A stretch of DNA of 64,000 bases from Ignelater luminosus (taxonomy: Eukaryota > Arthropoda > Insecta > Coleoptera > Elateridae). The stretch lies in the NCBI GenBank assembly GCA_011009095.1, contig VTPC01000512.1:17636-81635 (forward strand), read 5' to 3'. The first letter of the stretch is position 1, and every line of letters starts with the position of its first letter. A model generated the notes under the pieces. That model searched no databases and was not told where the DNA came from. It saw nothing but the letters and a program-made list of their open reading frames with translations. Of the stretch, positions 1-12,755 are shown in pieces. Position numbers and translations under genes: made by a program.

Positions 1-1231
1 TAGTAATTTTATTTATTTAATTAAGTTACAAGTGTAAACAAATAAAACTTATTAACGAAATACCCGTTTCTCTTCTTGGGTCATTTGCTGTTAAACAATA
101 CCAGAACATTCTTATTTAATCGTCGAAAAGTGTGTTATTTATTCCTTGAAAAGGATGCTGTCGTGTCTTAAGGTTATTTCGGGTGCCGCTTAGGTAGAGA
201 TTCAATGAAGTGGATCTAATTGCGACAGGCGCTCTGCAGAGAACCTGCCTTGGCTTGAATTGCTTGAAAGTAATAGTGATGTTGTTGCCTACGCAACTGG
301 TACTTAGCTCTGGCCATTCTCTTTTTTGGGGCGCTGTACACTTGTACAGGTGCATTAAGTTTCCTTTTGTCTACAAAAACTCAATGTACCCCTTTGCTCT
401 AAAATAATTAGAAAAACAAATAATTAGGCATTTCAGTTACGTTAAATATTCATTGTTAAATTCGTATGATTGATGAACCAATTCTACACCTGTATAATGT
501 AACTACTTACTGTTGTTTCACTACCGTGTTTGGAAAAGTAAAAGAACGATAAAAACTAAAGAATAAATAATGAGGCATTCCAATAAATAACTCAGAATTT
601 ACGTGAAAGTTAAGCAGAGTTTAAGCCAAAGGTGAAAGACTCAATATAAACATCTCCGTAGTTGTTTATGAGGTGCTGTATACCCCGCCCTTCATTTGGG
701 TTTAATTGTAGGAATGAGTATCGTTGCAAAGAATCTTGTAAAATATTTTTCTATTACCTTGTGTACCATATAATTTTCTAAATCGTGTATAGCCTGGAAA
801 AATTATGAATGCGATTTCATTGAATTCGCGCCCCTTATAAGTGGCGCCCGCGTGTTAGACACGCACTGCCCGCCCGCCAGCTAGGGCCCTGACTGTGGCA
901 AGAAATATTTTAAATTTGTTTATATATACTACAATTAACACCATAAAGTTATTTATATTTTAAGGGTAGAAGGAAAGTAAAAGTTGGACAGATGTGAAAC
1001 GGATATTATTGCCCTTCTACAAGTGACTTTTAAATCGACTACCTGACAACATAATAGAGATTTTACTTGAAAGTAAAAAGTAAAATGAACTGGGCAATAA
1101 GAATTTCGCTTATCCAGACTTTTCTATTTATATGGCTATTTTTATTTCATATCTGTAAACGACTGTGGGGCCCCCAAATCCTTCGGGCCCTCCCGCACTG
1201 CGGGCTTTTGCGTCCACTATTTACGCCACTG
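1..1231. other. AT-rich intergenic DNA
   Basis: I see no gene. Short reading frames here lack family signatures. The one compositional feature is a GC-rich islet at about 828-897, entered separately. Confidence 0.5.
828..897. other. GC-rich islet in AT-rich DNA
   Basis: About 70 bases rich in GC (runs such as GTGGCGCCCGCG and GCCCGCCCGCC) stand out against AT-rich surroundings. It contains no open frame that I recognise. It could be a fragment of a mobile element or of a former CpG-rich regulatory site; the sequence does not decide. Confidence 0.35.
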
Positions 1232-1600
1232 CCCACATTTTGCTTCGTCACTGTGCGCGAATCAACGAAGAGAGGAAAATCTTAGTTTGCGCTACTAGTA
1301 GTGGACGCCTTGCTATTTTAGTTGTCATCATGAATTGGACTGATGGGCATCGTGCTTTCGTTGTCGAAAGATTTATCAAAAAAAAAACGATTTTAAGGGA
1401 AATGTAATGCAGAAACTGCTTTTATACACTTTTGTTTAAAAAAATAAAATTCTAAATAGACTTTTACTTAAATCTTAAAATATGGCAACTAAACTGGCAA
1501 GGCGCCCACTACTAATAGCGCACACTAAGGTTCTCCTTTCTTCGTTGATTCGCGCACAGTAGCTTAACAAAATGTGGGAAGTTTTTTTGCCGGACCCTGT
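1232..1600. repeat. Inverted-repeat (MITE-like) element
   Basis: The arm at 1232-1330 is matched in reverse complement by 1482-1579. Both share CTGTGCGCGAATCAACGAAG and a following stretch with only scattered differences, separated by about 150 bp of AT-rich spacer. The right side runs on to a terminus reading CCGGACCCTGTA at 1590-1601, which resembles Tc1/mariner-type MITE ends. The matching left terminus is not seen, so the left end looks replaced or truncated. Short reading frames across it are by-products. Confidence 0.7.
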
Positions 1601-4144
1601 ATTTTTAAAATACTTTATCTATCTCGATAAAAAGTTTAACAAATTATTTTTATTATATTTATGAACTGAAGGCTCATTTTGACACCAAACACTGTAACAT
1701 ATGCAACATATGCCAAAAGAACAATTTATTGCACTCATTGTACTTCCCAGTCTTACAAAAAATTGCTCTTGTGGCACTTGTCACATAATATAATACTTTA
1801 ATAATAATGATAGAATATTGGATTTTAGTCAGTTCATTTCTAGAAGATCTACTATAGTACTATATCCTGTATGCTGCAGGTATTGTGTGTGTGTAATCGT
1901 AAAAACAGTAATCTTGTGTTTGCCATCGAAGACATCAAGATCAGAAATTTCTTTGGATTTATAAGGAATAAGAAAAAACAAGTATTATAATTTCATTATA
2001 TATTGGTCAGCAATTAGGTATACATACACTTTACATTAAAGCTCGTGTTGTATTTATATCACATTTTTCGAGACTCTTTAATAACTAAGAATTGAGAAAT
2101 AAAACATTACTTTGACTGCAAATGAATTTCTTGTAACGACAACGATAAGATCCCATTCTAGACTATAATCACAGTAAGGATAACAAAGATATAGGGAGTA
2201 TATATCTACGAAAACAATACAATTATTTTAAAAAAATAGAATTCTTGCAATAAATTTTCTTTTGGGAGCAAAATTGATGCAAAGATCTTAAATTATATTG
2301 GTACTGGTTTTTTTAGATTGGCTCCAAAAATAAAAATTGGAAAAATAAAAAGTTCTGTTACGTAACCAATACCTTAAGGATACCTTACTGTTAACTTAAT
2401 AAACTGTATAAAACATTGTTGAGAAAATTAACTATTCATCTTCTAGACTATACAATTAATTATTTTTCAGTTCGTTAGTTCCCAAGATAGCCTACTAAAA
2501 AAAAATAAAGGAAATAATAAAAATGGAATAAAAATTGTTTTGCATCACAATTTATACATTTAAATTCTGTTGTGCAATTTTTGTGCGCATAACATTTCTT
2601 AAAAGAATTTTCAAAAACATGTTACAAATAGGAAAATCGACAAGGTGTTTAAGAATCTCATTCTATATAGAAAGAATAAACAATGCATAACGAAAGTTGT
2701 GGAAGTGACTAATATTACGGAAGGATAGAAGTTCATATCATCAATTATCTTGATTTCATCATTGAGTAATAAATTTTATAGTGCAAGTTTCACTTGAACT
2801 AATAATCTTTATAATTCGTTGATGTAAGTTATGTGAATATTAATATTTTTATGACAAGTCTAATTGCAGTATTAAGCTAATTATAGGGAAACTGTTCTAA
2901 TGCGCGATCTTCATTGTTACTTTGTAAAGAAAGTGTTATTCATCTTACTCCTACTCTTCTTTGACAAGCATCCAATAGATTATCAATGATAGTAAAAGAA
3001 AACTAAGACAAAATGGCTTGTCAAAGTGAAGGATGGATTAAGATCAGAGAATAATAGAGATTCTCTTACAATTACATTGTTTAAGCACCTAAACAATGAA
3101 AGTCCATTATACAAACATGCAATCAACAATATCAAGAACAGCAATGAAAAATTAACAAACAATGTATAAACAAATAACTTAGTCAAACAAAAGCATAAAC
3201 AGAGTGCTAAAGAATCAAACTTAAGAAAACAAAAGATTAATAAAACAGAACTGACAAAACAGATTACTCGTCTCATATTAAAATTTATTAGTGGCCTTAC
3301 CATCAAAATAATTTAAGAAAATGCATTAGACGAAACCAAAAAAGTTATGAAAACTATGAGTAATAACAAACCGACTAATTGTGACTAAATAAGTGCCAAA
3401 AAGCATCAATCCTTCAGAAAGACTTGCTGTTCCTGATATTGTATAATTATAACTTGTTTTGATTTGTGCGTACCTTGTGTGCCTATAAAAGAAATTACTT
3501 ATTTCTTAAATTTCTATCAAAATCCCGAAATATATAATTAAAAGTTGTATCCACTTTGTTTAAAGAAGTTGAAATGCTAATTAGACTAACAATACCAAGT
3601 AATTTTTTAAAAATAGCTGGTGTGACGTCATACCTATCTGAAATCAGTCTGTAAATCACATGAGTTTTAATAATTACATTATTGTCCGTAATTATGTAAA
3701 AGTTATAAGCTCATATGTTTATACAAAAAAGTAGTTTTAGATAGTCTTTATCAAATTATACAGGGTATCCCAGGGAACTGGAAACCCCCATTTTCTTCTT
3801 TTTGTTCTACTGGTACACTGCTTGAAGTACATATATTATTTCTGTACACTATCTAGTTCTAACCGAGAACTAGACAGACACAGAAATGATTAATTATCCA
3901 CTAACATTTGATGTTCTCGATCTCGAAAATTCAAAAAAATGTGAAACGTTGAAAGTATGCGGGAACTATTTAAGTATATAAAACGAAACTTTTATTTTGT
4001 GCTCATATAATTAGATTGAATTATTTTTTGTTTTTATTTCTTTATTAGCTAACGGCAAGAAATATAAAAATATTCAAATGAAGACATACTTTGCAACAAG
4101 AATTATTCTAATACATAGTAATTGTTCAAACAATTGCAAAATAA
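1601..4144. other. AT-rich intergenic DNA with an orphan repeat end
   Basis: No gene is recognised. At about 3765, ATACAGGGTATCCC looks like one terminus of a TA-inserting DNA element, but I found no partner end in the window. A low-complexity open frame at 2983-3306 (minus) is hydrophobic and made of AT-rich codons; I do not treat it as a gene. Confidence 0.4.
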
Positions 4145-4372
4145 AGCTAAGCAAAAATCTCGTGGCTCAGTTCTAGGTATTACAAAAAGTCAGTTTTTTA
4201 CCCTTTGATAAATTTTGAGAGAAATGTCAGTGTTAATACAAAGATATTTTGCAGATCAACAAGTCGATATTTCTTTAAAAATTCGCCAAGAATGTAAAAT
4301 TAACTTTTTGTTAGAGCTCTAGAGTAAGAGAAAGTTGTGTGAGTGAGCCACAGAATTTTTGTTTAGTTTTTT
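4145..4372. repeat. Short hairpin-type MITE-like element
   Basis: An arm of about 25 bp at 4145-4170 (containing TCGTGGCTCAG) is repeated inverted at 4344-4372 (CTGAGCCACAG is the nearest form). A weaker inner match around ACAAAAAGT follows in both arms. The interior is AT-rich and non-coding. The true ends and target duplication are unclear. Confidence 0.45.
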
Positions 4373-5756
4373 CTTAAATTGGCTGAACAATTGTTAACGT
4401 TTTACAGTAGCATATTGCAGAACATCATTTTCTTTTAAACTAAAAAAAACTGAAAAGTAGTTCAATCTTTTGGGAGTTGATTTCACCCCCTTATAGCGCA
4501 CATACGGTTACACCACTTGTAAAATATATTATTGTAAATGATCGAGTATCATCTGATGTATCTTGTAATTAAACGTTTCTGCATTTGTTAAATATAACAC
4601 ACCTTCATTATACATATTTTTATTTTAATGTTATATCAGTTGATGCTACCCATACATAATAAAAATTAATTAAAATTCAGAACTACTTTGTAAGTATACA
4701 TACTATACCATATTTTGTAATGCAAAAGTTAAAATTCACTAGCTTGATAAATCCTTTTTAATTATATACAATAACTCGATTGAGCAATCAGAAGTAAACT
4801 TTCATTATTCTCTATTCTCAATACCAAAGAAAAAATCCTGAATTAATGCTATTTTTGAATATAAAATTTAACCTTACCTAATCAGATATTGTCAAAACTT
4901 TCAAAAAGACTTGTACGATTATTTAAAAATTTCTTTCTTGTTATAATTTGACTTAAGCACCTTGTCTGTTATGACAAAAAATACCCTTGTTAGGGGTTGC
5001 TTAACATTTGTTCAAATTGCACAATATGCGAAAATGTCTTCGTTGTTCCTAATAGAGATGCCGCTAATAGTTTTGTTAAAGTAGAATTGAGGCTAAAGTA
5101 TATTTTATGTTTTAGGAATGCAACCCCTAGGTGCAATATTTTCTGCATACATACATTGAGCAAAATAATCAAACACTTAAAGTCTATCATGATAATGAAC
5201 ATAGTCAAAACTCCATAAACAGAGTGCAATCAAATAAATGTCACCATTGATGGAAACACTTATTTCATCATATCTTATAAATAACCACGATCTAAAACTA
5301 AATCCAGTTATTAATTGCATTAAATTCTAATTGATCACATTGAAGGTTAAATAGGGATAATTATATTCTTAAGATTTTCTTGTAGCCTTGTAAAATCTTT
5401 TGAGTAATCTACTTCAAAGATCTATCTGTAGTATCAATAATATGTAGTTTTAATTTTGTACAAATGGCAGTACTTTATGTTTTCAAATAGGTCTATGAAA
5501 ATAAAAGCTGTTAGACTGTAGTACTACTTACTAATTTAATATTAAAATAACATACCTACCTACCGCTTCTTATTCTTTTGTAAATCATATACCCGTATTA
5601 GAAACCACCGTTTTGCAATGTAAGGAAAAACTACAGAAAAATCTTATGAATGTTAAAATCCCTATTTGTAGTCTTTTGAAAAATTCTATCTATTTAAGCT
5701 TAGACAGAGACTTTGCACAGTTTGATTTATTTGGGGTATAATGCCTTTTGCGTTTT
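4373..5756. other. Intergenic DNA downstream of the Rab gene
   Basis: No gene is recognised. A partly inverted pair, GGGGTTGC at about 4994 and GCAACCCCT at about 5120, suggests a small old repeat. On the minus strand, AATAAA at 5731-5726 lies about 26 bp after the Rab stop codon and could be its polyadenylation signal. Confidence 0.4.
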
Positions 5757-8700
5757 TTAACATGTTGAGCAAGCTTGTTTTCCACCGTCTGACTGTTGGT
5801 TCATAATATTTTGAATGTCGTCCTTACCAGATTCTTGATATGCATCACCCTGCAATACATGAGCAACTTTCAAAATTTAGAAAAAATAATACATATAACA
5901 AAGTACCTTTTTCTCCGTTTCTTCACGTATTCTTCGAGCTAACATTAAAAATGATTCTTCCACATTAACGTTGTCCTTACAGGATACTTCAATGAAAGGC
6001 AAATCGAAAGTCTCTGCAATCTTTAATTAAAAAAAGTTAGAAATATAAAGAAACCCAAGCATATTGTATTGCAACGATATATACGCAGTACAATTAGCAA
6101 ATATTCTTTTTATTACTGATACCTATATGATAACTACACGTATTTGAATCTTGATTAATTTTGATTCTGTTTTACTTTTATTACCAAATGACTGCTGAAG
6201 TTGGTATCTACCTAATAAATAAGCGTAAGCTGCTATTACAATGCGTGCTACAGTGGTCTAAATACTTGTGTTTTCGAACATAAGTATTAGGGTTGCTGAA
6301 TTTAAGACTGCTGTAGCACGCATTTTGTAAACGATGTCTTGTTTTTGTCATCGTCAGTAACATCTTACTGCAAGTTGTAATAGCAGCTTACTCTTATTTA
6401 TTAGGTAGATAACTTGTATTGAAGACAGCGATGCTAATAAATTGTAAGTAGTATTAATTCATAGTGTTTGAATGAATTCAACATAGATGGCTATTTTCCA
6501 GCGCTTTACGCTCCTTGTAGTCTTTAGACATGGAATAAAACATTAACATTAAAAGCAAAAATAAAATTAGATGATATTCAAGGTTGTCGTCTGCACTGTA
6601 AAAGGGGTTCCAATATTTTTCAGCGCTTACGCAAAACTTTTTAAAAATCTGCAAAAGAAACGTTCCCGAACGTTATTGAGATACACTTTAAAATAGGTAC
6701 GTTTCCGGAAACTTATAACGTGTTAAAAGAACGTCTCAAGAATCTGCAAGAGAAATGTTTTTCGGAACGTTTTCGCAACGTTCTCTTAAAATGTTCATAA
6801 GTGAGCCCTAGTGGTAAAACATACGGAATGCTCCAGTATGTCCCAAGAATGTAGAATCTATATTCTTACCAGTCTAGTTTTCAGATTCCCGAGATATCAT
6901 TATTTAAAAAATTTAATCTTATACAAAAGTAATTAATGCACCACCTCGAATTTTAATAATTGCTTTCAAATTAAAATCTATGTAGTAAATAATGATTCAC
7001 AAGAAAATATACAGAATATTAACTACTTCTTCTGATGCTTTATAGGTACGATTGTACAATTTTTAGATTCCTATATCGGTCGCGATTGTCACTCAATCAG
7101 CAAAATACACAACATGTATACAAAGTTTGAAATCAAACATCTTAAGATGTTTGTCTCTGTTCACCCACATCTGTTTGGCTGAAGTGGTATCTCTTCAGTT
7201 GTTATCAGTTTGTGTTATCAATGGATCTATCATTATCTACTCATAAAAGTATGACCATTATTTCTATAATTCCATGAAAGAAACATTACTATGATATACG
7301 TGTAGGTGACGATTTGTAGAGCAAATTACAAATTATATTATGCAGAATAAACAACGTTTCACGAAGTAAGGTTAGGTAAGATAAATATAAATTATATACT
7401 ACTCAATAAATAAAAAGAAAAGGTCATTTAAAGAAATCACAAATACGAATAATTACTGGTATCTTAAAATATTCAGTGTTCACTTTTATTAATAATGAAT
7501 GATACAACCGTGTTTTCTCATGTTTACTTCACTGTTTCAGTCAAAATGGCTGATCTATCTCATCGAAAACGTGTTCTGATATTCATTTTTTATTCAGTCT
7601 CTATGAATGAGCAAAAATGTTTCGTAGAAACTGGTGCGTGAGAACCCGCATTTAAGAAAGGTTATTTCACTTTTTTATGCAGCAAATTTTTCCGCGGATT
7701 TAAATATTGTTGGAACGAAGGAACGCACCTTATGACGACAACTTATACACTAACTGCAATACATCTAGAAACACAAAATTGTTATTTATTTGTTCAACGA
7801 ACTCCGAAGGAGTCGTTACTGAATTTGCGAAGTCTGTCTATCTGTCTGTATGTTTGTCTGCATTTTTTTGTCAAAATTTTGAAATTGTGACTTTAGATTT
7901 GGATTCTACATAAAAAACTAAAGACGACGTGGTGTCTTCGTTTTTTGAGAACTCTTCGGAACCATGGTCAAAATGGCCGCCAAAAACTGGAAAATTTTCA
8001 AAATTCTTTTTTACTTTAGAGTTGTTTTCTATACCAAAAAATAAGAAAAACGTATAGTTTTAGTGTTTGATATCACCTCAGGAACATGGTCAAAATGGCC
8101 GCCAAAATTTGAAAAAGTAACAAACCGGGAGTTTGTTGTGGTTATGCTTTGCATTCCCAGATGTTTTTATTTATAGAGATCTGTTAGATATTATAGGTAT
8201 GTATACATTATCCATAAAAAACAAGAACAATAAACAATATTAGTCTTCTAGGAAGATACGCTTTTATCAATGGGTGCCGTTTGCTATTCAATAAACGTTT
8301 AGTTTTCAAATAACACTCCTAGAATAAATTAAAATATTAAGAACATTCTGAATTTAAATTGTTTAGAATAGGAGAAATTTAATATTTTTAGGAAAGCTTT
8401 CTCTAATTTTTAAATTCAAAATAAATCATATCTAATTGTGAATTGAAGTTAATGTAATGAAGACTAATTATAACAAATCTGTTAATTTAACTAGTACGAT
8501 AAATGAAAATATCATTACATATTATATTTTCCATTTTTAAAGAACTTTAATGATTTTAAAATTTATTGTAAATTCATGTAATTCAGGGTATCGTAAATCA
8601 AAGCATCAAACAAGAATTAGACGTACTATAATACTAATATTCAAAATTCAGATTAGAATTCTTCTAACTTGCTGGGAAAAGTCTGCTCACTTTTTGTCTT

Positions 8701-11117
8701 TAGTATTAAGTTCATATTAAATCCTCAAAAATACGAAACATTAAATAGCAATACCAATAGAGTTAAGAATAAAGCCCAATAGCTCATAATACAATTGATC
8801 TTACTTCGATACAGTTGTTATACAATTTATAAGCGTACCTACTTACAAAATATATGCTAGATTAAGTAATAAGTACACGTAAGTAAGCGTAATAAATGTA
8901 ACACATTTTCACCAAAAAAAGTTTCTGATATCTTTTAATAAATTAATAAGAAGAGATAGGTAAAAACTTAACACTTAAACAACAAAAAGTACTAGTTCAT
9001 AGTACCTAGGTATTATGAGCGTAAAGGTGATTACACAATGCAATAACATGAAGCATAACGAATAATTACCAATGGTTAAAACATATCAGTTTGGCACTAT
9101 AGGAAGAACTTTTCGTCTTTGTTTGTGAATTCCGAAACTATGGTAGGCACTTCAAAATGCAACGTGTAATCTCTAAAGGCCAGTAAAATTTGTTTGAAGG
9201 CTCTGCAATGGAAAATATGCTGTCCTTCAATAATGTGATACTTAGACTTAGACATTACAAAAAATTTTGATGCAGAAATAATAAATAAATGTCTTCAAGA
9301 ACTCAAAGATGAAACCTCTAAAGTAAATTCTATACTTTTTAAAAAGCATTCCACAATGATCATTGGATGGTAGACAGATCAGGGATTTCTTCAGCTGAAT
9401 ATATTCCGTTATTAAAGAATAACTATAACAATACCGATCTGGATGCTATAGGTAGTACCTGCCAGGAATTCTAGTACAACCAGTTTTCGGACTTGAAAGT
9501 ATTTAAACTGACTGCCTATCGTGTTCAAAGTTACACATTTTCTTAATAAATACGTGAATTTATATCCAAATTCTGCAAATCAAACATCAACAGTTCGATT
9601 GTTCTTTTAAAAGAAACTTTAATTGCGCAATAAAAGACGTCAGATACAGTGTCGGATATCTAAGTATCTAAAACTCTTGGATGTTGACACGTGCCTGGAA
9701 TTTCAAAGAGTGGGTAAATATCACATACTACCTATCGAGTATCAGTATCCGGGCAATTTTTAATTAATTTAAATTTGCTACATCGTCGTCATCATGAACA
9801 AATCTATAGAAAGAAGTAAAATGTCCCCCTTATAGTAATGCAAGAATAGAATAAAAGTGAATCACGTACGATAATATTGTGTCAGCTAAACAAAACCAAA
9901 CAAAAACTCGTAAACATGATGCAGTTTTTTACTAAATCCTGGCTTTTAAGTATAAATTCTCCAGTTTACTACGCATTTTAGACCAAACCTTTATTGAGCT
10001 GCTTGACTTACAGTTTCGTTGTCATACCAAACTCTCTTTTGTGACGCGGTCTTTTTAATCAAAATTTGTCGATATCTGTTTTCCAATTTATCATGTTAAT
10101 AAATTAAAAATTTAGTTGATGTTTCTTTTATTGTGTTTTTCTAAAAATACCTTTGTTGTCAATGTATTTAATCACGATTACGTGTAGCTATGGAAAGCTA
10201 CTTTTTTGTAATAAACATTGTCTGAAAAATACCAGTTTCAATTGGTAATTTCCTTAAAGGCGAAAAGAGAAAATGTATTACTCACTTTACGAAGTATACA
10301 TGTAAAGTGAATATTTAGAACAGAGCGAACATCTAATCAATATCCATACCTTATAGAAATTTGCGAGTTATGAATATTTTGTAGTTTTTTGATGTGAGTC
10401 TATTTATTCATGTATTTCTCTTATTTTTGTCTCCGTCATATTCTTTTCTACTAGCAAGATATTAAATATGTACAATGTAACATATAGGTAATATATAATG
10501 TGAACAGCAAGATCTACCTTTTTGCCGCTAGCTAAATCTACACATCTTTCAGGGGCCTCACATTTATTTCCCGCCAAAACCGTGACCACATCAGAAGAAG
10601 CATTCTGAAAAACAAAATTCTTTTTCAATAACAAATATTCTTGAGGCTTTTTTTCGTTACCTCTTCTATATTTTTCAACCAATACGTAATATGATTATAC
10701 GATTCTAAGTTTGTAACATCATACATTAGTAATATACCCATAGCACCACGATAATAGGCAGTAGTTAACGTTCTAAATCGTTCTTGTCCAGCTGTATCCC
10801 ATATTTGCAATTTTACAGGTACACCATCAAGATTTATTATTTTTTGCTTGAAGTCTATCCCTAAAATAAATTAATACTTAAATAAATTCCAATAAATAGG
10901 ACAACATCCCAGACCTTCCACAAAATGATTGATTTATGTATAATGCATGTATAGCAACAGGGGGTTTATACGAACGTAGGACAAAACACTTACCAATCGT
11001 AGAAATATATGTATCGTAATAACGTTCATCACAGAAGCGATGTACCATACACGTTTTTCCTACATTCGAATCTCCGAGAACTAGTATTTTGTAAGTTGCC
11101 GTAAATTCTAAGGCCAT
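5757..11117 (-). CDS. Rab-family small GTPase (RabX4-like), five exons
   Basis: A small GTPase of 205 residues, expected to switch between GDP and GTP on membranes during vesicle traffic. Exons, in coding order: 11117-10994, 10860-10661, 10604-10518, 6020-5907, 5849-5757. All introns are GT-AG, of 133, 56, 4497 and 57 bp, and the frame is kept throughout. Visible motifs are the P-loop GDSNVGKT (residues 15-22), switch I ISTIGIDFK (38-46), switch [11 protein letters not shown] (62-70), the guanine-specificity motif as NKCE (121-124) where NKxD is usual, and SCK (150-152) where SAK is usual. The C terminus is CSTC, with cysteines suited to prenylation. The start ATG sits in TAAAATGG. Rab membership is certain from the motifs. 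RabX4 is my best family guess from insect Rabs, but I cannot confirm it here. Confidence 0.93.
6206..6410. repeat. Hairpin MITE in the long Rab intron
   Basis: Terminal inverted repeats of about 32 bp begin ATCTACCTAATAAATAAG at both ends (right end read in reverse complement). A second nested hairpin lies inside: AATGCGTGCTACAG at about 6239 pairs with CTGTAGCACGCATT at about 6312. It has no coding capacity. The double palindrome makes it a likely strong hairpin in RNA and DNA. It sits in the 4.5-kb intron between Rab exons 3 and 4. Confidence 0.8.
6640..6800. repeat. Diverged direct repeat in the Rab intron
   Basis: CTGCAAAAGAAACGTTC at about 6650 recurs in similar form as CTGCAAGAGAAATGTTT about 92 bp later, each followed by an inverted AACGTT-type motif. 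Two diverged copies of a roughly 90-bp unit are the simplest reading. It is non-coding and lies inside the third Rab intron. Confidence 0.4.
7797..8140. repeat. Dispersed-type repeat with a 122-bp internal duplication
   Basis: ATGGTCAAAATGGCCGCCAA occurs at 7964 and again at 8086, with related flanking sequence, so a unit of about 122 bp is duplicated in tandem. A run of TCTGTCTATCTGTCTG lies on its left. It lies in the long Rab intron and shows no reading frame of note. The element family is unknown to me. Confidence 0.5.
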
Positions 11118-11619
11118 ATTTTACCGATTATTCGGTGTTTCTTTTGTATTGTTGCACATCATGTGCGTAACAATTGATTTTTCGTCTCGAACTAAAGCGC
11201 AGTCGCAATGTCGATAAATATGTGTTTACTTTTTAAGTTACTGCGTTTTGTAAATAGACCTACCATCGATTACCTGTTGACATCGTTTAAAATACTTTTT
11301 GCTTTCAAGCGGCTGTTGGTATAGATTTCTCCTACAGGGTGATTCAGTTGTGAAGTTAACAAATTGATTAACAACCTAAAGAAAGTACTCTTTTGTCTTT
11401 GACAGTATAACTTGATATAGAGTAGCTAGTAGTAAAGTAATTACTATTTTTATTCACTTTTGATCAAAATTGAGATATATGTATTTATCTGATAGGAGTT
11501 TCCTTTATTTCTTAAGCTGTGTTGGTTTTTTGTAGTGTACTAAGTATGCCCTTTCTAATATCGCTACGAACTTATTTACGTAACAAGTCAGGGAAGCAAT
11601 ACTTTATAAGACGAGACAC
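11118..11619. other. Upstream region of the Rab gene
   Basis: This should hold the Rab promoter and 5' untranslated region. I see no clear TATA box near the start and no other gene. A terminus-like CAGGGTGATTCA at about 11336 may be an orphan end of a TA-inserting element. Confidence 0.4.
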
Positions 11620-12130
11620 AATTCACATTAATGGTAATGTTAATGTTTAGAAGTTGATATATTTAAAATTCCCGGGTATAAAAGTGGGAGAAGCGTAGAC
11701 ATTACAAAACCTATAAACAACCAACATAACCTCCATTCTTCATTTGATTTGAGATTTGAGTATAGTTTTAATTTGGTTGTATTTAAAATGTGCACGTGAC
11801 AGAACAAAGCGGCAAAACAGAATAAATTGACAGATACGACAGATCGGTAAAATAAAAAGGGATTTTTATTGGTAGATGTTAACTATGATATTAAAGAATC
11901 CAAATTATTTTTGGAAGGCTAACATGAAGGGTCAACATTACCATTACCATTAACATTGTTTTGAACATTTTAATGATCACAACATATTTTGAGTATGGAC
12001 ATTTTAACATAACATTACGATTACCATTAGCATTAACATTATTGTGAAAGGCCCTAAGTTAACATTACCGTTACTGTTAACATCTTAACACCACCATTAC
12101 CATTAACATTATTGTGAAAGGACAGTATTT
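11620..12130. repeat. Imperfect ACCATT-type repeats with a duplicated 35-bp block
   Basis: Runs based on ATTACCATTAACATT are scattered through about 500 bp. One block ending in TTAACATTATTGTGAAAGG occurs at 12018-12052 and again at 12089-12122. An inverted relative, ATGGTAATGTTAATG, lies at about 11630. This looks like a degenerate hexamer-derived satellite rather than a gene. Confidence 0.6.
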
Positions 12131-12355
12131 AAGCCAATACAGGACAAACCTCTAGGTGAGGTCTAGAAGTCTGCTAGTCCTGTTAAGAGACTTTCCTGAC
12201 ATGCTACGTATAAAATTTTCTGCAACGGAATATCAAAAAAATAAATGTCTATAAAATAGAAAAATCTAAAAAATCAATCAAATAAAATTTGATGGAAATA
12301 TCATGTTGGATCGGTTTTGCTATTTGTGTTCTTGATAAAATTATTTAGTTAAAAA

Positions 12356-12755
12356 NNNNNNNNNNNNNNNNNNNNNNNNNNNNNNNNNNNNNNNNNNNNN
12401 NNNNNNNNNNNNNNNNNNNNNNNNNNNNNNNNNNNNNNNNNNNNNNNNNNNNNNNNNNNNNNNNNNNNNNNNNNNNNNNNNNNNNNNNNNNNNNNNNNNN
12501 NNNNNNNNNNNNNNNNNNNNNNNNNNNNNNNNNNNNNNNNNNNNNNNNNNNNNNNNNNNNNNNNNNNNNNNNNNNNNNNNNNNNNNNNNNNNNNNNNNNN
12601 NNNNNNNNNNNNNNNNNNNNNNNNNNNNNNNNNNNNNNNNNNNNNNNNNNNNNNNNNNNNNNNNNNNNNNNNNNNNNNNNNNNNNNNNNNNNNNNNNNNN
12701 NNNNNNNNNNNNNNNNNNNNNNNNNNNNNNNNNNNNNNNNNNNNNNNNNNNNNNN
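12356..12755. other. Assembly gap, 400 N
   Basis: Exactly 400 undetermined bases, a length typical of an estimated or placeholder gap. It hides the last part (C-terminal tail) of the alpha-tubulin pseudogene. Confidence 0.99.

Noticed and set aside
835..897. Possible tRNA or rRNA fragment in the GC-rich islet
   Set aside because: No cloverleaf arms or conserved TTCNANNC loop and no rRNA signature.
2983..3306. 107-codon hydrophobic frame on the minus strand
   Set aside because: Composition follows AT-rich repeats (Leu/Phe/Ser), with no motif or splice context; likely chance.
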